Below, in pieces: positions 47,062-58,304 of a stretch of 64,000 nucleotides of DNA; position 1 is the first letter of the stretch; each line of letters begins with the position of its first letter. The DNA comes from Siphonodentalium dalli (lineage: Eukaryota > Mollusca > Scaphopoda > Gadilida > Siphonodentaliidae), in the NCBI GenBank assembly GCA_032622095.1, contig CP136061.1:97585345-97649344 (forward strand). Reading direction: 5' to 3'. The position numbers were made by a program, and so were the translations under genes. The notes beneath the pieces were generated by a model, which did not search any database, had not been told where the DNA came from, and was given only the letters and a program-made list of their open reading frames with translations.

Positions 47062-48239
47062 TGACAGACGACAAACAGACAGACAAACAGACAGCCAGAC
47101 AGAGGTCTTCAAAATATATATGAGACTAGCCGATGAGCCCGACGTTGTCCGGGCTATTCAAAAACCAAATTTCAAGTCGATAGCTCTACCCAGCCCGACG
47201 TTCAAGTAGATAGCTCCACCCGTTTCCGAAATCTAGTCTGCGCATGCGCGAAGCTGGCGTCGCACGGGCTCGCCAATACGACAACGACGACCGCCTGGTC
47301 AAACTACACTCACGTACCAAGTTTCGTCCCGATCGGTCGAGAATCGTTGATTTGTATAAATGACAGACATACAGACAGACATACAGAGGTCTTCAAAATA
47401 TATATATGAGACTAGCCAATGAGCCCGACGTTGTCCGGGCTATTCAAAAACCAAATTTCAAGTCGATAGCTCTACCCGTTTCCGAGATCTGGTCTGCGCA
47501 TGCGCGAAACTGGCATCGCATGGGCTCGGTGACCCGATAAAATTCGTATCCGGGGCAAGATACATTCACATACCAAATTTCAAGTCGATAGCTTCACCCG
47601 TTTCCGAGATCTCGTCTGCGCATGCACCAAATTTCAAGTCGATAGCTCTACGCGTTTCCGAGATCTCGTCTGCGCATGCGCTGCACGGGCGTCGCACGGG
47701 CTCGCCAATACGACAACGACGACCACCTGGTCAAACTACACATACGTACCAAGTTTCGTCCCGATCGGTCGATAATCGTAGATTTGTATAAATGACATAC
47801 ATACATACAGACAGACATACAGGCAAACAGAGGTCTTCAATATATATATATAGACTAGCCGATGAGCCCGACGTTGTCCGGGCTATTCAAAAACCAAATT
47901 TCAAGTCGATAGCTCCACCCGTTTCCGAGATCTGGTCTGCGCATGCGCGAAGCTGGCGTCGCACGGGCTCGGCGCCCGATAAAATTCGTATCCGGGGCAA
48001 GATACATTCACATAGCAAATTTCAAGTCGATAGCTCCACCCGTTTCCGAGATCTCGTCTGCGCATGCGCTGCACGGGCGTCGCACGGGCTCGCCAATACG
48101 ACAACGACGACCGCCTGGTCAAACCACACACACATACCAAGTTTCGTCCCGATCGGTCGAGAATCGTAGATTTGTATAAATGACAGACATACAGACAGAC
48201 ATACAGAGGTCTTCAAAATATATATGAGACTAGCCGATT
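47062..48239 (-). repeat. Modular family W, three head-to-tail units and partial ends (minus orientation)
   Basis: A bare tail at 47062-47124 precedes units at about 47125-47410 (about one module, internally rearranged), 47411-47853 and 47854-48228. A truncated head follows, at 48229-48239. Units are joined tail-to-head at the same ATGAG|ACTAGCC boundary as elsewhere, so they look like a concatemer. Confidence 0.85.
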
Positions 48240-50235
48240 ATCATTACTAATAACTAATTATCATATAATTATGAGCAATAGAGGGTGTATCTTATAGTCT
48301 TAGACGATATGTAGGAAAATTGGTACAAATGGGTCACCTGACTAAGGGAATATCATTAGATAGGCACCTTTGACCTCTGATGATATACACAGGGACTAAT
48401 CAATTATATTAACATAGATGATCAACGAAGAGTGTTTATTACCAGCTCAAACTCCAGCTTGTGTTTTCTAAAGTTTTAAATTCCAAAGTGTTGAGCTAGA
48501 GCGATTTGAAAAAGCTAGAGTTTGTATGAAACACACAAGAACATGACAATTTTTAAATATTTTAATAATGGCTGTGCTGGTGCTTACAAAATGAGAGGAA
48601 TAGATATATCAGATATGGTCGGGTTGTTACAATTAACACAGCCTTTAATAGCATATATTACAATATACAGTACCGGTACATGTTTTTGGATGTTTTATAC
48701 ATATAATGACTTTTCCTCGATTTGTTCAGATAATCCAAAGATCATGAACATAACAACAAGAAAAGTTTAACGTATTAAACAATACTTATTCAAATATTGA
48801 CATGATTAGTTTGCCATACAAGCATCATAGCAATTCAGCAGGCCCCACCGGCATGATAGCAAATTAGTCCACTAACCAGAGGTGAGATTGTAGTTTTTCA
48901 TATGATTGGTCTCAAGTTACCATACATGCTTGGTACTTTTTTGTGTATCAATTTACACCCAATTAGCCAAAGCTTGGTAATTAAGCAAATATATAAAACG
49001 GTCCACACAAAAAATAAATAAAATACAAAGCAGTCCCAGTTCAACAAAAATAGCCAATATCAGAATGTATAAAGATGTAACTAAGTGAAAGAAATTTTAT
49101 AATGTTGAACGAGCTGGTACTTAATTTAATCGAGAGATAAAATACTGTGACAAGAAATATCTGCTTGGTGATTGGTACATGGGGGGGGGGGGGTTAAATT
49201 AGATGGGGCAGGGGTCTAAATTAGTAGCGGTGGGTTACCAGAATCATTACTATTTTTTTTATAAATGCTACTGCTGAAGTATTACACCAATGCTAACACG
49301 TCTGAATTACTGATTGCTATTTCATCGTAACCCCTCCAGGCTCCACCCCATGTCACCATTCATTTTCAAATGGTTTACATTGAGTGACTCCAGTATAGGG
49401 ATTTTTCTGTAGATACAGAGTCTTCATTTGCACCCCACCCCCTGCACACTTTGGGAGAAATTTTACAATTGGTACCTAAACATTTTCATACCTTTTGTCT
49501 TAATCTTAAAGGTACTCAATCATATCAGACGGTACCCCTATCAACAAGTTACAACAACATTTCTTCAAAATACGCTTTTATCAGAATCAATTATTTACAA
49601 CAAAATGACACTAACGGCTGTCAACTATGGTATAACATTTCTCAAAATGTGTTATTTATCAACATGCTATTCAACAAAGAAATTTGGCAAAATTACCACT
49701 TGATTATAGAGTTATCCATCTTCATCTGCAATTTTCTCAAAACCATCTGGGCCACAAATAATTACACATTTCGATAAATAAAACATTTAAAAAATCAATA
49801 TCTGATCACTCGGACTCGAGTCTGAGCTTTGATGGGTGGGTTTCTCGACTCGAATAAAATATTTTTTATCCCCAAAGCCAAAGAAATAGTCATTTGGGAA
49901 GCGTTAATTCGAATTATGCATCTTTAAAACAACAAATTTCACACTAAATACTGTTTGGAAATTCAGGCTATCAGTTTCAGATTGAGAACAATTTCAACTA
50001 TACTTTCAATCTGTTTTTGGTCTGAAATTTCTAAAGCCAAGGTACTTGTGTCAGGTACAAATTTCCTATTGTTGACTATTTTTACCAAAGTTGGGGATTA
50101 GACAGTCAGCTAACAGTGTCACACCCACCCCACTTTTCAAAGACCGTGAAGTGAAGAGAAATCTTAAATTAAAAATCGACTGAAATTCGCAATAAATTAT
50201 TCTAACAATTAATGCCAAATTAATACAAGTATTTA
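48240..50235. other. Intronic non-coding sequence
   Basis: No gene recognised. It contains a 13-base poly-G run at 49181-49193. A family U (AGGTACTCAATC) segment starts at TTAA, 49506-49509. Its body, at about 49690-49900, is in the opposite orientation to the copy at 54381. Open frames at 48522-48770 and 49428-49777 have no domain and lie in repeat-like AT-rich DNA. Confidence 0.5.
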
Positions 50236-50860
50236 ATTGTCCCCCGATAATTTTTCGGGGGACTATTCAAATAGCCGTTGTCCGTCCGTGCGTACGTGCA
50301 TCCGTGTGTCCGTGCGTTTGTGCGTCCGCGCGTCCGTCCGTGTGTCCGGAAATGGTTTCCAGATGATAACTTTAGTTTCGGTTAACAGATCAAAATCAAA
50401 TTGCATAGGTAAGTTTATCAGGCCAAGATACAGGTCAAGTTCGAATATGGGTTTGCTCCCGCCCATTTTTGCGAGAGTTATGGCCCTTTGTCGACTAAGA
50501 ATCTTGTAATATTCTGGTTTCCGGGTGATAACTTCAGTTTGTGTGATCATATCTTAACCAAATATTGTATGTGGGTTTATCAGACCAACATACAGGTCAA
50601 GTTCGAATATGGGTCTAGTCCGCCCATTTTTGCGAGAGTTATGACCCTTTTTCGACTTAGAATCCTGTCAATTTCTGGTTTTCGGATGACAACTTTAGTT
50701 TGTGTGATCATATCTGAATCAAATTTAGTATGATAGTTTATCCACCATTTCAGGGGACACTGGTTGGATTGTTCTGAAATTTAATATCGGATTTAGGGTC
50801 CTTGTTATTTTTTTCAGAAAAGCTGATGCCCCCAATGAAGCCACTTTTTCGGGGGACAAT
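50236..50860. mobile_element. Short TIR element with internal ~170-bp tandem modules
   Basis: Bounded by inverted ends ATTGTCCCCCGA (50236-50247) and TCGGGGGACAAT (50849-50860). The left end forms its own hairpin (TGTCCCCCGA..TCGGGGGAC). Inside, after a CCGTCCGTGCGT-type simple repeat (50279-50348), a ~170-bp module recurs about three times. The module has GATAACTT(T/C)AGTTT, TACAGGTCAAGTTCGAATAT, CGCCCATTTTTGCGAGAGTT and ATG(G/A)CCCTTT. I associate this module type with bivalve genomes. No coding capacity. No target duplication was resolved. Confidence 0.65.
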
Positions 50861-51306
50861 GTGGCCGGATGGCCTTTTATTTTAATTTTATTTATTGCCG
50901 GTTGTTCGCACACATTGATCACCTCTAAATAGATCGTGATTTATAACGGATTGTTAATGATTTCGAACATTCAGTTATTAATTCTGGATAGCCTGTGACG
51001 AAAGACCATCCTGTTAGATTTGTGCGCATGCGTAAATCGGACCTTCTCGGTTGGGGTTCCTTCTCACGCTTACCGATAAAAGAAGTCTGTTTGAAGCATG
51101 ACGTCGACGTCTTAGTCATGAGCGCAATGACGTCATATTTCGCGCCATATAGACTATGAAATTAGAAACGCTGGCTACGAATGTGACCGCCGGAGAAAAG
51201 CTGGCTACATTTGTGATCGATTTAAAAAGCTGGCTACGAATGTGACCTGAGCCTTGTGATAATGACCCCATCGGCATTAGTGGCTGATTTGTTCTTTATT
51301 ACAATA
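50631..51306 (+). repeat. Direct duplication, left copy (D1)
   Basis: 676 bp almost identical to 52484-53162. It includes the right half of the GTCCCCCGA element, CRE-like TGACGTCA sites and the CTGGCTAC(G/A) triple motif. A 3-base difference (ACA) and a few substitutions distinguish the copies. Confidence 0.88.
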
Positions 51307-52483
51307 TAATTACAATATAATGGGATATGATATAATATTAGGCAATTAAAATTTAACTCAGAATTATGATACAAATGAACCCTCCTCTCATAGGGCCAAG
51401 ATAATAAGCTATTTGGTGATTGAAGTTTTGTGTGAAATGATCAATTATTCTAACAGTTATTGGTAGCGAAAGGGACAAAAACGAAATTAATATGTTCAAC
51501 CTCTCAAATGTATTTCACAACAGCTATTTTCCATTCCATAAAATATAAACGATGATATAGTATGTGAATATAAAATATTTCTTTTTGCAGCAAGTAATTT
51601 CGAGTTGCCTATTTTCACAGTAAACATGTGATTCTGGTCAGGTCAAGTGAGGTCCCCCGATCCTTAACCCTTTACCCAACAAAGCGGCCAAAACCGGCCA
51701 AATAAAGCTTCAACAGCCTAAAATATCTTCGGTCTGTCTCAATAAAACCATACAAATATGGATATCATTGGAACCGGTTCATTGACCACATTGTGATGGT
51801 TACAGTTACGCCCTGTGCCAATGCATTCTCTTATATATGCGAGTCGACCATAGGTCGCCTCGCATATATAAGAGAATGCATTGGCCTAAAAACAATCTTT
51901 TTTTAACACTTTTTACCATTTTTTCTTACATTCTTTAACAATTTTATAATTTTTAATGTGTTAAGCCAATGCATTCTCTTATATATGCGAGGCGACCTAT
52001 GGTCGACTCGCATATATAAGAGAATGCATTGGCACAGGGCCCTTCTGTTGGGTAAAGGGTTAAAGACACATCGCGTAACTATAGTATATTGTCGTCAAGA
52101 CGTACGATGTGTGCGTAAACAAGAGTCTGCTCGTGTTACAGAAGGTGTGCTTCTGTTTACATAACATAGCGCAATTCTATTGGATTATAATCACACAAAA
52201 ATACAAACGTTCTTTATCATTTCCATATCAGGAAAACACTAACAAATAACGCTCATTATGTTTACCATACCCGGATCTAAACAAAGCCAAGAAACGTAAC
52301 GTTTTTCGCTGTTTGTTCACATAACAAAGGGGAAATGACAATAACATACTATTTATGCCATATTTCTGATTGGCATAAGAACAAAGCCTGTTTATATCTT
52401 ACTCTTCCTTCTGGTTATGGAGGTTTTTGACTGAGATGAATATTTTGACAGCATACCCACCACCAACACCGCCCGTATAGTTA
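51307..52483 (+). repeat. Segment between duplication arms; family X body carrying a piggyBac-like MITE
   Basis: Starts TAATTACAATATAATGGGAT and ends CGCCCGTAT near the right duplication arm. It is paralogous to 57581-58304 plus 59903-59951. The 392-bp MITE at 51668-52059 interrupts this copy but not the other, so the two copies serve as filled and empty site. Confidence 0.85.
51668..52059. mobile_element. piggyBac-like MITE, copy 3 (TTAA-flanked)
   Basis: 392 bp, same termini and internal double hairpin as the copy at 21094, with TTAA at 51664-51667 and 52060-52063. The paralogous locus at about 57935 lacks it, which confirms insertion; that locus also lacks about eight neighbouring bases. 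Confidence 0.92.
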
Positions 52484-53162
52484 TGCGATAGTTATGACCC
52501 TTTTTCGACTTAGAATCCTGTCAATTTCTGGTTTTCGGATGACAACTTTAGTTTGTGTGATCATATCTGAATCAAATTTAGTATGATAGTTTATCCACCA
52601 TTTCAGGGGACACTGGTTGGATTGTTCTGAAATTTAATATCGGATTTAGGGTCCTTGTTATTTTTTTCAGAAAAGCTGATGCCCCCATTGAAGCCACTAT
52701 TTCGGGGGACAATGTGGCCGGATGGCCTTTTATTTTTATTTTATTTATTGCCGGTTGGTCGCACACAACATTGATCACCTCTAAATAGATCGTGATTTAT
52801 AACGGATTGTTAATGATTTCGAACATTCAGTTATTAATTCTGGATAGCCTGTGACGAAAGACCATCCTGTTAGATTTGTGCGCATGCGTAAATCGGACCT
52901 TCTCGGTTGGGGTTCCTTCTCACGCTTACCGATAAAAGAAGTCTGTTTGAAGCATGACGTCGACGTCTTAGTCATGAGCGCAATGACGTCATATTTCGCG
53001 CCATATAGACTATGAAATTAGAAACGCTGGCTACGAATGTGACCGCCGGAGAAAAGCTGGCTACATTTGTGATCGATTTAAAAAGCTGGCTACGAATGTG
53101 ACCTGAGCCTTGTGATAATGACCCCATCGGCATTAGTGGCTGATTTGTTCTTTATTACAATA
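52484..53162 (+). repeat. Direct duplication, right copy (D2)
   Basis: Right-hand partner of 50631-51306, beginning within TGCGATAGTTATGACCC and ending TTCTTTATTACAATA. It lacks the upstream two modules of the GTCCCCCGA element, so the duplication breakpoint lies inside that element. Confidence 0.88.
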
Positions 53163-53468
53163 ATATGATTACGTCAGTACCTATGGACAACCCAAAAACA
53201 CGTACGTCCATCTATAAAATAAAAAATGTATGTTTCATAGGAGTGCCTGTATTTCTGGCCAACTTGGGATATATACGATCACGCCAGTACGTATGGACCG
53301 TAGGACGGCGACATGTCACTCTGTGTCCAAAGGTTCGCTAATCCCAAGGTTCTCTATATTCCTCGATATTCAGAAGGTTTTTATAACTTTTATTTTTAAG
53401 TTTCATTCTATATTATAAAGTTTTGAGAGGTTTCTTTATCATAAGACTCTTTTTATGAAGGAAATAAC

Positions 53469-53750
53469 TTAAAGGTACTCAATCCGATAAGACGCTGCTA
53501 AATTACTCCTTCCTTGGTTTCGGTGGGGAAAAAAATATGTGATTAGTGTCGAGGAACCCACCCATCAAAGCTCAGAGTAATTATATATCGATCTTTGCAG
53601 TTTGCTATTTTTATTGTTTCTGGGCCTGGTCGTGCCAGAAGGACGAGGTCAAATGGGCGGTCTTCCAGATAAAGATGGATAACTGTAAAATCGTGGTAAT
53701 AATAACTACTTGGTATTAGAGTTGTCCATCTTTTCTGGTTAAATACGCCC
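53469..53750. repeat. Family U fragment
   Basis: Begins TTAAAGGTACTCAATCCG and contains GTGTCGAGGAACCCAC and CATCAAAGCTCAGAGT-type blocks shared with 54381-54819. The right end is degraded. Confidence 0.6.
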
Positions 53751-54376
53751 AGAATAGCAAACCTTCAGAATAGCGAACCTTCGATGTCTGAATAGATCTG
53801 AATAAGAACCTTTGGAATAGCGAATATGGAACCTTCGAAATAATGAACGCGATCCTGTATGAAGAGCCCATGACACGTCCATCAATAAATGTATACATGT
53901 TTCATGGGACTGTTTATATATACATATATAAGACTGGAGTAAAGTTGAGACCAACATGTCTTTGTTAATTTTGATGCCCAGATTTCAACGAAATTTGGTG
54001 TGGTGACTCAGGGTGCCATGGCAGAGTGTATAATAGCGTTAGTTTTTCAAAATTTTGATTTAAACAAATTTAAATGAATAAAAAAAATATGAACATATGT
54101 GAATATTCAGGTACAAATAAACCTATTTGCACGAGAATATGTTGCAGCACCAGATATAGAGGAATGTGGGCCACAGTTAGACATGGGTCAGAGTCAGATA
54201 TTGCCTCTAACATTTCTCTAATTTCCAGACCAATATCCATGGCGCCAGTCAAGCGATATTAGCCATATTGCACATTTTACTATATTTCTTCAAAATGCAA
54301 TCATCAGGTGAATGTTGAATCTGGCCAAGCGACCAATTTTCAAGGCAAAATTATTTTAATTTAATTTTTTGCAATA

Positions 54377-54823
54377 TTAAAGGTACTCAATCCAAATTAA
54401 CCCTCGCAGATTATTATTTCCTTGACTTCGGAGGTGAAAAATATTTGATTCAAGTCGAGGAACCCACAACATCAAAGCTCATAGTGATCAGATACCGATT
54501 TTTTAAATCTATCATTTAAATTTTTTAGTGGCCCAGCAAACAGCAGACGAGAATACTTTTTCTGACCAAATTGCAGATGAAGATGGATAATTCTAAAATC
54601 AACTGTTTTTTTGTGTGTGTGTCAGATGTTTGACAAATCAGCAATATTCGTTGAGCAAAAAGTTGATAAATTACAAGTTTTTGTCAATTTTATGCTATAA
54701 TTGACTGCAGTTTTTTTTTTAGCAATTAATCGATTCTGTCAACTGAAGCGGCATTTCAAAAAATCTTCTTGTTGTAGGAATCTGATGATATGGGGACTAT
54801 TGATTCGGATTGAGGACCTTTAA
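54377..54823. mobile_element. TTAA-flanked TIR element (family U)
   Basis: 439-bp element (54381-54819) with ends AGGTACTCAATCC and GGATTGAGGACCT, inverted with one mismatch. TTAA lies directly outside both ends (54377-54380, 54820-54823). Related segments lie at 49506-49900 and 53469-53750. No coding capacity. Confidence 0.7.
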
Positions 54824-56439
54824 GGGAAAAATATCTTTATTGGATAAATTTACATATAATACTGAATACATTTTTATGAAAACGGGTTACGTGGATGGGG
54901 CACAATGACTCAATGAGACATAATTTATGGCCTGTGGTAGGATCCAACTTCAGTAGATGATAGGCACTTCAAAAATGAATGAGATAATTTGCCAAATGAC
55001 TATTGTTTTGGGGCTGGAGTGGATAAATATTTTAGATCAAACAAACTGATGTCCTTGTGCAATAGTGATATGTTTGGTGCTGCATTTCCTATATGGTTAC
55101 TACTTAGGGTGACCCCTTCTGTGAAGTAGATGATAAGAAACAAGTATTAGGGTGGTCCCAGCTCGAGATTGCATGCTTGTTCGTGACTTTTGTGAGCTTT
55201 TATCGTACTCTCAGATGTCTAATCATTGTGATGGTCAACAATAGTGATAGCGGAGACCTAGACTGAAATTAACAATATTGATGGAAATTTAATTCTATTT
55301 AATTCTATTTCAATTAATTCTATATATGTCTCTTTGCCAAAAAACTTAATGATCGTTGAGAATTTTATCTAAAATTACCAACCATGCGACACATGCTGAC
55401 ACTATTGGTTAATTGGCATCTGATAGTATATGAACATTTTAATAATTGCCAGGGAGGAATGGCATTATTCTTGACAGGCAGAGATACATAGATGTTCATG
55501 GCATGGTCTGAGAAAATGCTACTAGATTAAACATTTATATGATTGCCTCATTACTACATTAGTCATGTACATGTATAACTAGAAGGTCGTGAAAGTTCAA
55601 CTAAGTTGGCCTGGAATTATTATGTTTAGCATACATATTATTCCAATCCCAATGTGTCAAGTCGACAATAGCAAGTACGCAGGGCTATATTTAATAATTT
55701 TTCCACAAATAGCCACTAGTTAATATATATATGCTAGCCATGCTGATCAAGCTCCCGCTTTATGCTTAAGGTTTAAATCGAGAACACAGTGTTAAAATCA
55801 TGAATTATTTAATATGTCAGAATGCTAAAACTAATCACCGTGCAATATAATTATTAAATTTAACTTGATGTGTCCATCACAGGAAACAGAATTCATACAC
55901 ACAGATGGAAAGTTGGCCCGGAAGCATATCCTCTCACCAGTCACTGCATGAACTATGCAGTGTGCCGAGACCAAGTGGGATTGGGAGATGTTCTTCTTTT
56001 CCTTCACTCAACAAGAAGATAAATGACTCACTTTGTTAGTCACCAATTCACTGGGCTTCACATGTTTGTTACATCTGTGTGTCGAGTCTGTCGACTGTAG
56101 ATGGCTAGAATTGTATTTTGACCTGAGTCACATTCACAGTGAGTGGGTGAGGCTGAAGTCGTTGATAACTAAATTTAGTAATCTGTAATCACTAAATTGA
56201 CTAATACAATCCTAATATTAGATTAGTAAGCCACATGAACGCTTTCACCGATTACTGCGTCCACAAGTTCCAGCTACGCGCTATGTTCAACGGTTCATGA
56301 CTGAACTATATAATACTGTGTATAGTAAATCAGTCAGCTCTAAAATGTCCATTTTCTGATTTCCTTGACCCAAGTTGAGGTTTGACATGACAGTGTTAGA
56401 TATTAACAATTAAATTTACTATTTAGAGAAATAGTTAGT

Positions 56440-56505
56440 AGATTGAACGATTTGCCGCTTGCAGTTGAAACTCTAAGTCTAACCACTAAACCAGTCCAGG
56501 TGAAA
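56440..56505 (-). repeat. Possible tRNA-derived SINE head
   Basis: On the minus strand, TGGTTTAGTGG fits the RNA polymerase III A-box. About 40 bases further is CGTTCAATCTAC, a weak B-box match. No complete tRNA fold was found. Confidence 0.3.
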
Positions 56506-57197
56506 ACAGACTTAAAATTGAACAATCACAGAACAAGTCAAATCGCCGTGGTGAGCAGTCTGCACAGACCAGTCCACATTCCATTCCAGTGACCTTCATT
56601 TTCACATTTTTTTCAGTCACAGATTCGTCATTGAGTTTCTTTCCGACTGACTGATTTTCACTTTGAACACAGTTCACTTCAACGTCAAAACAAGTTGTTG
56701 TTGTTGACATGTTGTTGTTATTCTTCCTCTTCTTTTGACTGCTTTGACTCTAAAGTCATTCCAGTAATTGGCTCGTAGTGCTATGTTCGCTTGTGCTTTC
56801 TCGTTTGTTCTCAACGCTTACGTGATGTGATACCGTTGTACATTTAAAATACGAGTGATAACAATAACAAGCAATTCCATTTCAAATTTCGCAAACAAGA
56901 GAGCGCCACCATTTTGTAACGAAATTACGTCATCATTTCCAACGTTGCTATGGCCTGCCAGGGGACGTAATATTCTAACTGTAACGGTACGGAATCATTC
57001 TGAACTCCTCGACCTGTGACCTCTGCGGGGCATATTGAATACCAAAAACCCAGTCTAATTGCCCACACACGACTGCCTCTGGTGGTCACTCATGCAGTGA
57101 GAGTGTGTCAGCTGTATTCACTCACAACTGGGCCATTTTAAGTAGAATATATGTGCTGATGGTGCTCACTTCAGTTGAACGATGTAAGGCGAGAAAG

Positions 57198-57290
57198 GTG
57201 ACGGAATCTGACGAGGTTTGCCGAATGGTGACGGAATCTGACGAGGTTTGCCGAATGGGTACGAAATCTGGCGAGGTTTGCCGAATGCTA
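57198..57290. repeat. 30-bp minisatellite, three copies
   Basis: Three tandem copies of GTGACGGAATCTGACGAGG plus TTTGCCGAATG; the third copy is diverged. It is open in one plus-strand frame as a VTESDEVCRM decapeptide repeat, but there are no splice signals. Confidence 0.85.
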
Positions 57291-57580
57291 TGCGCCCGCG
57301 TCAGCTAAATCCACATTAAGCATTTAATTTTGAATAAGGTTGATTTTGTTTTTCAAATTTAATAGTGTTGCTATAGGGAGGCTGATCGAAGAAGAAAAAT
57401 AAATTCGTTTTATTAATTTGACAATTCTATTCCAACATGGCGGCCACCATAGGGCCCCATAGGTCTGAATCGCCCGGATGTAAAAACATTTTTTTCATGT
57501 TGATAGGGTATAGAAATTACTGACGTCACAACTATACTTGCGTCGCTTATGTTACTGTAAAACAACCCTTTGGGTTGTGA

Positions 57581-58304
57581 TAATTACAATATAATGGGAT
57601 ATGATATAATATTAGGCAATTAAAATTTAACTCAGAATTATGATACAAATGAACCCTCCTCTCATAGGGCCAAGATAATAAGCTATTTGGTGATTGAAGT
57701 TTTGTGTGAAATTATCAATTATTCTAACAGTTATTCGTAGCGAAAGGGACAAAAACGAAATTGATATGTTCAACCTCTCAAATGTATTTCACAACAGCTA
57801 TTATCCATTCCATAAAATATAAACGATGATATAGTATGTGAATATAAAATATTTCTTTTTGCAGCAAGTAATTTCGAGTTGCCTATTTTCACAGTAAACA
57901 TGTGATTCTGGTCATGTAAAGTGAGGTCCCCCGATCCAGCGCGTAACTATAGTATATTGTCGTCAAGACGTATGATGTGTACGTAAACAAGAGTCTGCTC
58001 GTGTTACAGCAGGTGTGCTTCTGTTTACATAACATAGCGCAATTCTATTGGATTATAATCACACAAAAATACAAACGTTCTTTATCATTTCCATATCAGG
58101 AAAACACTAACAAATAACGCTCATTATGTTTACCATACCCGGTATACCATACAAAGCCAAGAAACGTAACGTTTTTCGCTGTTTGTTCACATAACAAAGG
58201 GGAAATGACAATAACATACTATTTATGCCATATTTCTGATTGGCATAAGAACAAAGCCTGTTTATATCTTACTCTTCCTTCTGGTTATGGCGGTTTTTGA
58301 CTGA
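57581..58304 (+). repeat. Family X-related segment, empty-site paralogue (left part)
   Basis: Matches 51307-52420 with the 392-bp MITE absent (junction near 57935, GATCC|AGCGCG). It continues beyond the inserted element at 59903-59951, where the CGCCCGTATCT terminus and TTAA occur. Confidence 0.85.

Larger units (their letters stand above)
54824..57580. other. Intronic non-coding sequence; possible cryptic promoter-like cluster
   Basis: No gene is called. On the minus strand at about 56900-56965 an X-box-like GCCATAGCAAC, a CRE-like TGACGTAA and a YY1-like AAAATGGTGGCGC lie within 60 bases. A 74-codon open frame begins at ATG 56710 downstream. It has no good splice donor or recognisable domain, so it is left as a possibility only. 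A tRNA-like A box lies at about 56492-56502 (minus). Confidence 0.4.

Noticed and set aside
43061-48216. Many overlapping open frames of 75-130 codons on both strands (VARARRPDKIRIRGKIHSH-like and ATPVQRMRRRDLGNGWSYRL-like)
   Set aside because: They all run through the W modules on both strands, depend on module phase, and contain no domain; they are by-products of a CG-rich tandem repeat.
43006-48239. CRISPR-like array appearance of regularly spaced modules
   Set aside because: Units are 120-440 bp, lack unique spacers and lie in a eukaryotic intron; this is a tandem transposon-like array.
57105-57308. Plus-strand frame with VTESDEVCRM decapeptide repeats
   Set aside because: Only a three-copy 30-bp minisatellite with no exon signals.
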